A stretch of DNA of 64,000 nucleotides from Scenedesmus sp. ARA3 (lineage: Eukaryota; Chlorophyta; Chlorophyceae; Sphaeropleales; Scenedesmaceae): contig RWJK01001617.1 in assembly GCA_004335835.1 (NCBI GenBank), forward strand, positions 99,569 to 163,568, read 5' to 3'. Position 1 is the first letter of the stretch. Each line of letters starts with the position of its first letter. Below are positions 24,925-40,564 of the stretch, in pieces. The translations under genes and the position numbers were made by a program. The notes under the pieces are model-generated. The model saw only the letters and a list, made by a program, of their open reading frames with translations. It ran no database searches and was not told where the DNA came from.

Positions 24925-27762
24925 GTGAGTTGCCTGCTGGTGCAATTGACCTGGGCTGCGATTTCGTACAAATGGCATCCGAGTTAGCTTGCACCAGCAC
25001 CTACCCACCCACCTTGGCAGAGCAAGCCTGTTCGCACTTGCTGATGGACAGCAGCTCACACCCTGTTTGACTCTCTGACCTCTGCTGCAGACCATCGGCT
25101 GATTTGCAACTGGCATGAGAATGCCTGGTCTCAGCTGCGTGACAACATGAGGACCAACTGAAGCAGCCTGATGCCACGTCAACCTGGCAGCCTTACTCCA
25201 TTCCAGATAGACTGGGCCAGTGTCCGGTGTGTACAACAGTATCAACAGCGCACAACAGCAGCCAGTGAAGCCCTTAATCATCTCATGTTGCTATGTTGTG
25301 GATGGCCACCCTGGCTGCTGTCTGCTGTGCGCCTGCAGCTGGATGCATGGCCGCAGCACGATGCGACATGCAGCGGCGGGCAGTGCAGATTGCACAATTT
25401 TGGATCTAGATTCCTGGGCTTGTTGTCTGCCTGAGGGGCGCGATACTGGGATATGTCTGAAGCTTTGATTGCTGCATGCCCGCAGTTCCTGCAAGCAGCA
25501 GTGCGCTGTGCCATGTGCTGGCTCACCAGTGCCTGCAAGTGATGCGCAAGCACATGATTGTGTTGCTTGCGTTGAGTTGTGACGTTGACACAGCATGGTC
25601 TCTCAGACATTCTGAGACAGGCGCTTTTCAGCAGGCAGCATGTGCTGCAGCCGTGTACGGTGCCCTGCATATGCAGCACATGCAGCCGCAGTCACTTTTA
25701 TACCACTAGTGCTCTTCACACGCTTTTACAAGGTTAGTTGAGCCCAGCCAGCACCCTTTGCTGTCGGCATGCAGAGCGTCTATGAATGGTTGGATACATC
25801 AGTGTGTACCGATACAGTTGAGAGGAAGTTGGGACATGCTTTTTCATCTACGACAGCAGCAGCTTGTCAGTGTGTGTGCATAGGTTGACTTCTTCTGCCA
25901 GTGCAGTGCTGTGTGCGTACCATACGCAAAATATCCTGCAGCTTGTGCTTGTATTCTTTTTTGTAAACCAGACAGCGCACGTTCTTTCCCCTTGGTGCTG
26001 GCAATCGCAGTAGCAAGCATATGACTCTTGCTGTCTGTCGGTTCTGCACTGCCACAGCTGTTTCAAGGTGGAGTGCCGGCACTGTCACAATGTACTTGTC
26101 TCAGTGCCATGCGTGCATGCATGCCTATGCATGTATGGATGCTTTTGTTGTCCGCAATATAGGCAACAAAGGCTTGGCTGTCTATGTAGGACGATTTGAC
26201 TGAGTGTTTTGGAAGGCCATGGGAAGGTTACTTTGAAGGGTGTGCGCAGCTTGCCGCGCTGCAAACGCAGCTTGTCATGCATGCTGAGTGTGCGCCTGGC
26301 CATGGCATACGTGTGCAACACTGGCGGGTTTCTTGTGTGGCGAAGACAAAGAGAGTGGCCTCTCATGGTGTTCAGTACATCTCATATGTTACATAAAGAG
26401 CAACTGCTGCAATGCAGCAGCAGCAGCAGCAGCAGCAGCATGGGTGAGATTGGCAGAGTGGCCAAAGGTATTGCCTGGGCGCTTCACTCGCAAGTGTGGT
26501 CTTTCATTCGCACCAAGGGGGTCAGCCTATGTGCGGGCATACGTGTATGCTGAGCACGGTACGCCTGCTGCAGGTCCGCCGTCCCCTCCAGCCATGCGCT
26601 TGCATGGCTGTAGTGATAATCAATCAGCAATTACGTGCGTGTGTGAGTGTGTGTGCGAGTACAGCATATAGGGTTATGAGTGTGTGCTGGGATATGTGCT
26701 TCATGTGTGTGTATCATGCAGATAGAGGAGAGCACACAACAGTTGCACTGAGGGCTGCGCTACCTCGGCGCTGTGTTTCCTGGAGTGTCCTGCTTTTACT
26801 TTTTCTTGGTCTGACTGGTTCCAACAAAGTGGTGCACTTCTATTGACAGGAGCAGAAGAGCCGCCACAAGCTGCAAACTTGGGCAGTCCTGCTATGTTGG
26901 GCGTGCACGCTGGTACTGCACTGCGCTTTTACAGGTGCATCAGGTGCACTTCGACTCATCAGTCATGATGCAGCCCTGGTGAATTGGCTGGGGGCGGCAA
27001 GCAGCAGATCCCCTGCCAGGCGGGTCTGTGGGTGCCATCTACGACTTGGTGGTTTGGCAGGCTGGATTGCGTGACACGGACATGGACATGTTGCACATCA
27101 TTGCGCACACGATGCGGATGAATGTGGCTGCCACGGATGCTCGGTCAAGGGTGTCTCTGTCTGTGTCTGACACCGCAGTGCTGTCGACGCCTGGCAACCA
27201 GTGCTGCAGAGGCCGGCCGCATGCTAGACTTTCAGGTGAATGGTTGTTTGCATACAGAGCTGTCTGTCAGCCACCTGGCATGGGTTTCAAATCAATCTGC
27301 TTGGACTGCTCAGTCGTGACTGCAGACCGCATGATGTGGGCATTGCCAGTGCTGCCCCAGACCTGCATGACTGCTGCGGCATTTGACTTGCTGTTTCTCA
27401 CCATGCTGCGATGATCTGCAGCACTGGCTGCCAATTGATCGCTGCAGGCTGCAAATGGTATGCTGGGTAACTGCTGTGGCCACTTAAGATTGTTGGGACT
27501 TATGTATGTTGACCCTTGCAGCGGCGCAGCAGTGCCGGTCACGTTTTGGGGGTGTGTTGATTACACAATGTGAGTAATGACATGTTATGATGTTTTGTGG
27601 TTCCAGCCGGTTCTTCCACACAGCTGTAGCTTTGAAGTGAGAGGTACACAGAGGGTGTACTGCGACTCACCAAAGCTCGGTAGCCACCTAAAGCCACGAC
27701 GAAACCCTGAACATCACGCCCCTGCTGCCAGCAGGGTTGCACGCAACGTTTCGTTCGCGTTT

Positions 27763-27797
27763 CGTATCGTGCGTTCCGAACGCGTTCCGAACGTTCG
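27763..27797 (+). repeat. palindrome-containing 35-bp repeat, copy 1
   Basis: Matches the copy at 28198-28232 at 34 of 35 positions, in the same orientation. The one mismatch breaks the long palindrome, but a shorter one, TCCGAACGTTCGGA, is present at 27786-27799. A third partial copy (AACGCGTTCGGAACG) follows at 27821-27835. Confidence 0.75.
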
Positions 27798-28197
27798 GAC
27801 TTTTTAGGCCGAGAGGCAGAAACGCGTTCGGAACGATTGCTGACTTTGGCGCGTTTGCTGCTGTTAGCTTATTGATCCCGCACTCAATACACGCATACTC
27901 ACAGCCATATCATGTATAGTAAGTTACTGTAAGTCACACATAGATTTGAGACTTATAAATTAGCGACTTTGCAGTTAACGACCTTCTGCATGCCGCGAAT
28001 CCACCCACTTGGTGTGCCGGATAAGAACCCCGAACACCGGCACTTGAACTGTTTCAAAATTGCGACGTCCTGGGACCTTAGTGGATACTTAATGTTATTA
28101 CTTATGTACATAGATAGTTTATTTAAGGGTCTGGGGGTTTGCAGATGACGCAGAGGCAAAGCTGGCGTGCCCAAGCAGCGTTCGCCACTAAGCGTAA

Positions 28198-28232
28198 CGT
28201 ATCGTGCGTTCCGAACGCGTTCGGAACGTTCG
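28198..28232 (+). repeat. palindrome-containing 35-bp repeat, copy 2
   Basis: Contains a perfect 22-bp palindrome at 28207-28228 whose half site is CGTTCCGAACG. The direct copy lies 435 bases upstream. It could be a relic of a small mobile element end or a protein-binding site. Confidence 0.75.
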
Positions 28233-28727
28233 CCAAAATGCCAAGTCCACGTATCGTGCAACAGCAGGCTGCTGCGCCTGCCGAAACAAGCTGGCACTGC
28301 CAGCTGGCAGCGACCAACCAACCCATCTTCAAGATAACCCTACTCAAACTTCCTCCACCCGTCAGGCGGCTGGCGTTGCATGCATTGCTGTTGCCACAAC
28401 TAATTCAGTCAGCTGTTAGCCAGCACACTTGCACACAGCTGGCATAGATGCACACACAAAACTCTGAAAACTCCATGTTAACACACAGCTCATCCGATTC
28501 TCTGAGCTCAGATGTGATGAGCAGAGTGCTGGCTGACGCACACTGTACAAGCTCTACATACGGCAAGAACACCAACATCCCCTGCCTGACCACCTTTCAC
28601 CTGTCAGCACACTGTCGTAACACAGCACAGTGTACACGTGTTGATTCACATCGGCTGGGTCCTGCGCACATACTTTAATAGGCAGCTGCTGACAACCTTG
28701 GACAGAGGGTCCACGCTGCTGCCGCCT

Positions 28728-30189
28728 TTATCGCTTGCCAGAATATCCCACCAGACCTCCTCCATTTGTGTTGTACTCCCATCCTGGGAAGATCGCATCT
28801 GGCTTGTATGGATCGATGATCACTGGATCGATCGGGCACAGCATCGCACCCTTTGCGATCGCAGTGAAGATCCAGCTCGGCGCGTACTGGCAGTAGTAGC
28901 CGCAGTAGTACGAATCCGCCACGCACAGGCCGTACGGAGGGCCCAGCTGCTCGCATTGACACCACTGGTAGCCGGTGTTGAAGCTGTTGTAAGGGCAGGG
29001 CATGACGCCGTCGGGGCACAGACACCAATCTCCGTACAACCTGTTATCGATCATGCAGCCCTCACCACACGTCATGATGGGTTTTAGCAGCACTGTGTTG
29101 CAGACTGTGCCAGCATCGCCGCCCCAGTATGTTGCAGGGGCTTCCTCCATTGCATCTACAATGAAGTTTGCCATGGCGTTGGTCTTCTGCTGTGGGATGG
29201 CTGTCTTTGCGCCCTTGTCCATACCAAAGGGACCCGTGCAGCGCGTTGCAGCACTGCGCACAGCAGAGCAGAAAACAACAAGATGCAGTTCAGATGCTGG
29301 TTTCACCCGGCTGCAAGCAGCGACGCTGCTGTGCATTTATCCACGCACGGGCTGTACAGTCGTTTTGCCAGGCTTGAGTTTCAACTGTGCGTTGCGTGCC
29401 ACCGAGTGTGGCATGCACAGCTAAGAAGTGTAAAGCAGGACACATCACCAGGTCATTGATTCAGTATGTGCGGTACTTGCACTGCTGCTGCTGCTGCTGC
29501 CGCCACCCTGTTGGTGACACCCTTGGTGCATGCTCTGGCTGTGCTGCTGTGGGCTGCACTCACCAGACTTGCTTGCCGTTGAAGTATGTCTGCAGGTATG
29601 TGTTTGCTGGGCACTCCACCGCATAGGCCCCCTGCAGCTGCCACGCCTGGCGAGGAATGCAGAAACCTGCAAGTAAGGCGCAGCGGCAGGGCACAGCTAT
29701 GTCAGCAAACGCTTGCTGCCGCTGCCGCCGCTGCTGCTGCTGCTGCTGCAGTGGCAGTGGCCAGGCATTGCTGCTCTTTCACATGAATTCAGCATCTGAC
29801 TGGCACTTTGGCGCATGAGTCCGCTGGCTGTTGCGCGTGCACTGTGATGCATCCTGTGCCTCTCGTGTGCGCTGGCACGCAACCTATGTGTTGGCTTTGT
29901 GCAGCCAGCAGCTGCTAACACTCTCTGCTTCTTCTGCTGCTGCTCCTCCCATGTGGTGCTGCTGCTCCTCCCGTGCGTTGCTGCTGGCACTGCTTCTGCT
30001 CCTGCTGCTGCTGCTGCTGCTGCTGGTTCTGGTGCTGGTGCTGGTGCTGGTGCTGGTGTTGGTGCTGGTGCTGGTGCTGGTGCTGGTGCTGGTGCTGGTG
30101 CTGGTGCTGGTGCTGGTGCTGCTGCCGCAGTGGCAGTGGCCAGGCGTTGCTGCTGCTGATGCTGCCGCAGCTGCTGCTGCTCCCGCTTC

Positions 30190-30225
<36 letters not shown>

Positions 30226-30828
30226 ATGCTGATGCTGACCTTTTGTGTGGAACTCCATGGCGGGCTTGTAGTAGGTGTATGGCTCCATGGTGATGACTGC
30301 TTCTGTCTTCTCAGGGATGGGGAACTGTATGTCTGGCTTCCACAGCCCAGGGCCTGCATGCAGCCGCCATAAAAACATCTGGTTCTCGCACAATCGAGCT
30401 TGATGCATCTAGAGGTGCATATTAATCGCGCAATGTACAATTGCAAGCATGCAACATGGGGATGTGCAGGTTGTCAGCGCACCTGTGTTGCCGACACCAA
30501 TCGGCTTGGTGATGCCCTGCGCTGCTGCCAGCCATACCTGCAGGGCAGCATCAGGTTTGCATTACTCAAGCCCCTGCACCCGCAGCTGCAGATCTGCTTC
30601 CTTTTCAAATGCCGTTGGAGGTGCAGATGTTGCTGCTGCTGCCGTTGCTGCTGCTGTGTTTGTGGTTGAGGCAGTACACATCCAGGAGCTGCTGCTTGTG
30701 CTGCTGCTGCTGCATGCGTCCTGGTGCGGCTGCTGCCTGTACCACTGCGACCAAATAATTTATCAGTATCGAAAACGTCTTACCTGCGGAGCTCCAAGCA
30801 GAATGGCCAGCAGCAGCGCCTGCCGCAT
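28728..30828 (-). CDS. secreted cysteine-rich protein
   Basis: Five exons (30828-30784, 30537-30483, 30353-30240, 29666-29564, 29253-28728) join in phase to about 280 residues. The start (MRQALLLAILLGAPQVWLAA) is a signal peptide. The N-terminal part has KPDIQFPIPEKTEAVITMEP; the C-terminal half is a dense Cys/Tyr/Pro domain (CGEGCMIDNRLYGDWCLC, YQWCQCEQLGPPYGLC, YYCGYYCQYAPSW), which suggests a disulfide-stabilised extracellular fold. The family is not recognised. Intron 3 (30239-29667) has an atypical GTCAGC donor and contains long (CTG)n and GGTGCT hexanucleotide tracts. The gene is divergent from another small secreted protein starting at 31319. Confidence 0.75.
30024..30122. repeat. (GGTGCT)n hexanucleotide tract in an intron
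   Basis: About 16 tandem GGTGCT units with two single-base variants sit inside intron 3 of the Cys-rich protein gene. A pure CTG run follows at 30192-30226. Confidence 0.85.
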
Positions 30829-31318
30829 GCCTGAGGTTGCTGATAACTCGATGGCGCGCAAAGCTAGCGGGAAAATTGTTGCTGTTGCTTTACACAGCTG
30901 TGTGTTCGCTCTGATAGTTTGTGCTGCGATCGTTCGTTTGTCAGTGCTCCGTGTACTCAAGCACACGTGTCGCAAGAAGAAAGCACCCCTCGGCTGGATA
31001 CACGGCAGATGTTGTCGGACTTCTCATCCTACCACACTTGATCTCACTTATTTGAGTTCAGCTAGTACAACGGTAAATCATCTACAGCAGTATTGCGGTG
31101 GCCTCGAAGTTTTCGCGCTTTCAAGGTGCGCAGCACAGTGGCCTTGGCTTTATGCTTTTACACTCGGACGCCTGTTGTGGCAGGAAAAGTAGGCCTTAAA
31201 TATAAAACAGCACCAAACCAATCATTTATTTACGCAGTGACGTGCCCTCGTGACTCTGTGCCACCAGGCCAACCCTGACAAAGCACACAGCAGCTGCAGC
31301 TGCAGCAGGAGCTCAGCT
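30829..31318. promoter_or_regulatory. divergent promoter region of two secreted-protein genes
   Basis: About 490 bases lie between the start codons of two oppositely oriented small secreted proteins. It is relatively AT-rich near 31195-31230 (TATAAAAC at 31201-31208, a TATA-like box for the plus-strand gene). Co-regulation is possible but unproven. Confidence 0.45.
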
Positions 31319-32052
31319 ATGGCGCTCAAGCACATGCTGGCAGCGCTGTTGGCAGTAGCGCTGGCTGCGCATGGTGAGCTACTGCATGCTCTACTTCTTG
31401 CTGCACATGTCACCTCTGCTCAGGATCCTGCTCGCCAGGTGATGCACTGCAGGACAAAGTTGCTCCCATCCGCCCCTTTGCTGAGCGAAGCCTGCCACCA
31501 AGCACCAGCATTATGACAATAAAAACAAATGAAACACTGCATCATCAACATGACTCAATGAATCTTTATGCTGCATTGCTTCTTGCAGGTGTGTGGGGCG
31601 CCGCCCGCCCCATCATCACCTACGACGACCTGACCCCCTTTGCCAACGTGGTCGACATCCGCGGCGTGTGGAAAGCCCTAAACCTCCCCGAGCTGCCGGA
31701 GACCTTCTGCCACGTGGGACTCCTGGGCTGGCACTGCCACAACACCACCAGCGGCTTGCAGCCTTGGAACCCTGCCTCCCTCATTCCCAAGGACCAGACC
31801 CCTCCCATGCCTGCAAACGCCTCGTGCATAATCTGCCCGCAAGGATGGCATGGGCAGACCAAGAACCTGATCGAGGTGCTGCTTGATGTGCCGATTGTGC
31901 AGAAGACAGGAAAGCTGCCTGCTGGATCCTACTATGACATGAAGCAGCTGCAGGCTGCTGCTCAGACGGCAGCAGCAGCGGCGGCGACTGTGCAGGCTGC
32001 TGGCGCGGGTGAGGAGGCGACTGCCGTAGCAGGCAGTACTGACAACTCCTAA
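31319..32052 (+). CDS. small secreted protein
   Basis: Two exons (31319-31373 and 31589-32052), phase 1 junction, give about 172 residues. The signal peptide is MALKHMLAALLAVALAAHG. The mature part contains four Cys in two groups (ETFCHVGLLGWHCHN, NASCIICPQGWHG), two N-glycosylation sequons (HNTTSG, ANASC) and Trp/Pro-rich loops; the C-terminus is an Ala/Gln/Thr-rich tail. No family was recognised. The spacing CHVGLLGWHC and CIICPQGWHG suggests disulfide pairing. TGTAA lies at 32524. Confidence 0.75.
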
Positions 32053-32790
32053 TGCAAATCAGTGGAGTGTGCAACTCTGCAAGGGAGGCTTGGTGCACTT
32101 GGAAATCACAATTCTATTAGTAGAGCTTGGATGCAGCACCTCACCAGAGCTGCAGACACTGACGTTACTGCAGTGAGCACTACAGTGCTGATTATGTTTT
32201 GGATTGGATACTTGAGCTGCTGAAAGCAGCACAGACAGCCATGTGCTGTCAATCAGCAGCAAGTTGCCCAGCCACTAGCCAGTGGCAGCACAGAGTAGTA
32301 CAATGTTCCTTGACCACCCTTGTGGCGTTGACTGTGTCACAACAGATCTCACCTGCACACTTCATGTATTGTTTCATGTATCGTTTTCCTGTTATATTGC
32401 ATGTTGCACACTTGAACCCACAAGTCTTGGGCTGCATGTGATTTTGAATGTTTTGTCCAGCCTGGACACTGTGGCACACGGTGTGTCAGCGTGGCCACCT
32501 CAGCAGCAGCCTGTGCTGTAGACTGTAAGTGCATGACCCTGCATACACTTGCTGCAAGTGATCTCTTTTACGTCCAGCGAGCAGGCACGTACGTGCCGTT
32601 GCTGTCTCTTTCTTGTGACAGATGACTGATCAGCATGTCATGACAGATGAGAGAGATGCGAGGGTACGTAGGCAACCTTGTTGCTTGAAGCAAGCGGTGC
32701 TCACCTCCTCAACGTTGTAACCGGGTTCATTGCTTACGATTGAGTAAACTCGCACCACCGGCTTGCTGCCACTCGCAAATCCGTAGCAAC
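32053..32790. other. intergenic between tandem plus-strand genes
   Basis: Holds the 3' UTR of the secreted protein and the promoter of the DUF1824 gene. No exon is supported. Confidence 0.45.
32524..32528 (+). promoter_or_regulatory. TGTAA polyadenylation signal
   Basis: First TGTAA found after the stop of the small secreted protein gene, 472 bases downstream, and before the next plus-strand start at 32791. Confidence 0.4.
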
Positions 32791-33180
32791 ATGCAGCAAC
32801 TACGATGCAGGTGCCCGAGCAGGGCTCATACAGCTTCACTGCAATTGCAAACACCGCCCAGTCGTGTACATCTATCAGCTCGTAGTTCTGTGTGCATGGC
32901 GCGGAGAATGCGCAAGACAACCTGGCAGTGCAGCAGCAACAGCAGCAGTGGAGCAGGCGCGCCTACTGCTGGTGAGGGTTGCAGAGCATGCAGCCTGCAT
33001 AGGCACGCTTGCCACAGCTTGACGGAACAACTACACAATATGTGACAGAACACACCTGCTCAGTCATGGCGGTGTAGCAGATTGCACCATCACTCAGCAC
33101 CATCAGATGTCACCATCTGACATGCGACGTGTTGTGCAATCGTGCTGCCTGATGTAGGAGCTTCCACACCAGCAGGAGCA

Positions 33181-33213
<33 letters not shown>

Positions 33214-34056
33214 GCCGTAGCAGCAGCAACTCCGCCAGAGGTACTAGCCGCCTGGAAGTTGCTAAAGGAGTTCACCCGCATGGAGATCAAAGGGACAGCG
33301 CAGCAGTACCTGGGCAGTGCCAGCGGCAGAGCACAGCTGAGGGATGCACTAATGGTGAGTTGGGACTGCTGCCGTAGTGGTTGGGTAAGGGGCTTTCTGT
33401 TATGTCTGTTATGTGTTTCAGTGAAGTAGGTGTAGCAGCTGTCAGCTTGTCAGATCCACTGCCTGTTGAGAGCAGCAGCAGCACACGCAGCATGGCCATA
33501 TAGCTGCGCTCAAGCAGCAGCATGCAGCGCCCGCCAGCAGCAGGGCCTTGCAACAGACAACGCGCAGTCAGCTTAGCATCCATGGTGCTTGCTGCTGTAG
33601 CTTGAAGGAAGCAGGAGCAGACAGCCCTGGGAGTACACACATTGGGCGGCCCCAGGACCTGCCTGCCAGCAACCCCAAACACCGCTTGGCAAATCTGCGG
33701 CAACCTATTCTTTGGCATCCTTGTCACATCGCACGTATCCGGCTTACGGCTGCGACACACACCTCTCAAACTCACTGCGCCGCACACCCCTGCCAGCGCC
33801 CTTCTCACACATCATGATTGTCACCCGCACGCCCCTGCCCCGCAGCTGGTGTACAGCCAGCCCTGTGTAGAGGAGGCCTGGGCCTGCGAGCCGCCGCCTG
33901 ATGTGCTGATGGGCGTGGTGGCCAGTGACAGCAGGCTGGGCGTGCGTGCGCTGCGCGACTGGTGCGAGGCGCTGGGGCTGCCCTACCTGCAGCCCGAGAA
34001 CAGGGTGAGTGGTGGTGGTGGGGAGAGGAAGCAATGGTTGGTTCCGTGTGAAGCGA

Positions 34057-34093
<37 letters not shown>

Positions 34094-35103
34094 TTGTGCG
34101 AGTGCTGGGGCTGCCCTACCTGCAGCCTGAGAACAGGGTGAGTGGGGCTGGGGTTCGGGGAGGAAGCAATCTGTGGTTTCCTGCAAGGTGATGGCAGCAG
34201 CAGCAGCAGCAGCTTGTGCGAGGCGCTGGGGCTGCCTTATCTGCAGCCTGAGAACAGGGTGAGTTTGCAGAACCTCCCAATGCTCCATCCATGCTTTGAC
34301 CAAGTTGTGTTTTCTGTCTGTTTTCTCTCTGACCAATGAGCCTGCCAGCATGTGAGGGGGTTGGGGTGGGGCCAGGAAGCAATGAATGGTGTCCTGCAAG
34401 GCGATGGCGGCAGCTGTTGCAGCCGCAGCTGCTGCTGGCATGCTTGCTTTCAAAGCTAAGTTAGATTGTTCTGAGGCTGGTTTGTACTGCTGCACGTGTT
34501 GAGGCTTGGCTGCTGCTGCTGCTGCTGCTGTGCAGGTGCAAGGTGCAGCCAGCATAGCAGCCGTGCAGGGAGCCGTCTACCTCAAGTACAACTCGCGGAC
34601 GCAGGTGCAGTGTCTTGCCGCACCATTAGCAGCCCTGCAGCACGCCCGCCTTTGTTTTGTACGCAACACCTTGAATAGCACGCGTGCACGACAGCAATGC
34701 TGGCAACTTGAGCAGCATGCCTTAATGACTGGTGTGTTACCTTGAGCATGCCATACACACTGCCTTGAATACGCCAGCGGTGCATCAACTTGCAGTCAAG
34801 GTGGCCATCAGCAGCAGGGTATCTGAACAGCTTTTTATTTGCAGTTGCCCTGGGCAATGCCCAGCACCGTGTTACAAGTGCCTGGTGCCGCATGTCTGCC
34901 TGGTGTCAGCATGGCTGACAGCACTGCTGCCGCCGCCGCTACTGCCGCCGCCGCTGCTGTGTGTGCTACAGCTATGCTACATCTCGCTGTACCAGGGCCG
35001 TGACCGTGGCGTGCTGCTGCAGCTGGGCCAGGGCGAGCTGCTGGGGCACTTCCCGCTGGGCCTGTTTGACGAGGCCATGGCCAAGCCTGCGCCTAGCCTG
35101 TGA
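32791..35103 (+). CDS. plastid-targeted DUF1824 family protein
   Basis: Five exons (32791-32971, 33158-33354, 33846-34004, 34536-34604, 34972-35103) join in phase to about 245 residues. Exon 1 encodes a Ser/Arg/Thr-rich transit peptide (MQQLRCRCPSRAHTASLQLQ). The body matches the DUF1824 pattern known from cyanobacteria and plastid-bearing eukaryotes: KLLKEFTRMEIKGTAQQYLG, GVRALRDWCEALGLPYLQPE, GAVYLKYNSRTQLCYISLYQ, RDRGVLLQLGQGELLGHFPL and a terminal GLFDEA. Its biochemical role is unknown. The intron after exon 3 contains two further near copies of the exon 3 end with its donor. A (CTG)n tract precedes the exon 4 acceptor. Confidence 0.85.
33959..34440 (+). repeat. tandem copies of an exon end plus donor (DUF1824 gene)
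   Basis: The last 40-odd bases of exon 3, its GTGAGT donor and about 70 intronic bases are repeated. Donors are at 34005 (used), 34138 and 34259, and a fourth copy of only the intronic part lies near 34360-34420. Copies 2 and 3 are each preceded by a (CAG)n run. Spacing is 133 and 121 bases. Confidence 0.85.
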
Positions 35104-37175
35104 GCTGCTGACCGTATTGCACGGTGACGCTGAATCATATGGAAGGCTTGGCAGTCGAGACGCTGCAGCGTGTCCTCCATTGTATGCAGTGGGGCCTGGT
35201 GCTGTTGGTGCTGCTGTGGCTTACATGGTAACCTGATGATGCTGGTGTGTGAAGTCCTGCAGCGCATGTCTGACACGCAAGAAGTAAAGCCCAAGCTACA
35301 TGGCTTACCTGATGTACCTGGTGCTGATGCTATGCTGCCCAGCTGTGTTAACTGACTGATTGCGTAAGGTGGCATGCAATGTCAGCAGGCAAGCTGTCTG
35401 TTGCCTTTCGTCACTGTGAACTGCATGCGGAAACCCAACACGCCAAACATGCTGAAACCCTCTGCTGGCAGCCCTGTGTGTTGCCACACAAGACTGAACA
35501 GCATCAGGCCAGCTTGGCACGGGCCACAGCCATGCAGCTGCACTTGCGTGCACAAACGTCACGATGAAAGTGGCAAGCTCACCCAGCAGCAGCTGCTGCA
35601 GCCTGAGGGGCACACCCCAGGAGACAGCAGCTGCTGCTGGCACCACTCTTAAGCCCGGCAGTAGGGCCTGCGAGTGGTGGCTGGGGTGCAAGGCTCAACA
35701 GCGTTGTCCTTGCGGAAATACACCCCAGCATAAGCAGAAACTCATTGAAATCGCATGGAAGTAGGACTTGTGGACGCTGTACTGAGCAATGGCTGATGTA
35801 GAGGCAAAGTTGGGCCGACTTATAGGCTGAAGCTGGCATGGAAGTTCAGCAGGCGCAGCCTGGGTGCCAGTGGTAACAGCTCCCACGTCAGCATGTCACA
35901 ATTGGGGTGAGGTGCTCGGGCGCCTCTGCAGCTTTGACTTGAAGCACACATTGTTGCTGGAAGCTCCCTACAGCTGTGCATGCAGCTGCCAGCTGGCCAT
36001 GACCCATGAAAGCCATGCAGTTCTGCTCAGCCGGTGCTGCTGACTATAGCAATGCTGGTGACGCATTATACACGCTTCTGATGCTGCTGGTGCCCTGGTA
36101 TCTTTTATTTGCGTGTCATAAGCAATAAGTAACGGCTTTGCAGCACAGTTGATTTTGGGCGGGAATGCCTCGTTCGACTCGCCTTCCCGCCTGCGGTGAC
36201 GGAGCCATGCAAAAACATCCATTTTGATATGTCGCAGGGAAAGTGACAGCAGTTCGTTTTTTTTGGTGAATATTGAGACCACAGCGTGCAGCAATGTGAA
36301 TCATATGTTGTATCGCCAGGCTCGAGCTCCGGAGTGCACACCGATAGGTCTAGTGTGAAAGCTAGCCACAAACAGTTGTAGCCTACGTAATTGCCTCAAA
36401 CAAGCTGCCAGCTGTCTGTGTGCTGGATCCTGTGCCACGCGGGCTGTGCTGGTGTCCAGCATGTGCATGTGCTGCCACAGCAGAGCTGTGCCTTGCCTGC
36501 GCATGTTCATCATGGCACAGCAGCGCACTGCCTTGTGAAGCAAAAGGCGATGGCAGTACAGATATCCATATGCTTGTTGCGAGTGCATACCTGTTTTTGT
36601 TATGATGGAAGATGTATGCAGTGCAACGTGCATGCATACTTGCGCATGCATACTGCAAGGTATGTGCCACGGAGCCGACACCACTTGCTGCGGCAGTGCT
36701 GCAGCTGCACACAACATCATCCTGTGCAGCCAATGGCACATTCACAGCTAGTGGCCCATTTCTGACTGCCTCCTTGCGTTGGAGAGGTCGCATGCAGTTG
36801 GCATGCAAGAGGCACTGCAAAACTTTGAAGCAGCAGCTGCAGTTGCATGCTCAAGATCAGCAGTGTGCTTGTATACAGACTAGCGCAGTGCTGCACTTCT
36901 TCCAGTGCCGCTGCATTGATGTACATTCGTTCATCCAGTCAGGACTCTACATGTGCAACGCTGCATGCGTGGATGGTAGCTGGGCCGCCGCAGCGCAGCA
37001 TTCTCAACAACTCAAGGCACACATCAGTGCAGTGCCGACATACAGGAGATGTGACGCAACAAGAGTGCTGCTCCTGTATCAGGTACACCACCTGGACAAA
37101 CACACGCTAGCAGCAACGCCGTGAACTACTTCAGCGTACAGCCAGTATGTACACGGTACAAGGAAGGAAAAAAGT
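35104..37175. other. convergent intergenic region, about 2 kb
   Basis: Between the stops of the DUF1824 gene and the mTERF-like gene. No exon could be supported on either strand; it probably consists of two 3' UTRs and spacer. Confidence 0.4.

Positions 37176-40564
<3,389 letters not shown>

Larger units (their letters stand above)
24925..28727. other. 3.8-kb region without resolved exons
   Basis: No coding exon chain could be built on either strand. If the upstream exon is real, its partners lie here. The right part carries the palindromic GAACGCGTTC motif family (27763-28232). A short (CAG)8 run sits near 26418-26441. Confidence 0.35.

Noticed and set aside
25980..26100. CxxC-x4-CxxC-like frame (CHSCFKVECRHCHN)
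   Set aside because: The spacing resembles a zinc site, but the frame is short, lacks a compatible acceptor phase with the 24675 exon and shows no further domain sequence.
29973..30293. Long Cys/Trp/Leu/Val frames over the GGTGCT tract
   Set aside because: These are translations of a simple repeat inside an intron of the minus-strand Cys-rich gene.
32700..32920. Minus-strand frame reading NYELIDVHDWAVFAIAVKLY with a GTGAGC donor
   Set aside because: It looks protein-like but lies antisense to the transit-peptide exon of the DUF1824 gene, whose five exons join in phase; no minus-strand partner exons were found.
36150..36230. tRNA-like GTTCGACTC segment
   Set aside because: No matching acceptor stem, D-arm or anticodon arm could be folded around it by eye.
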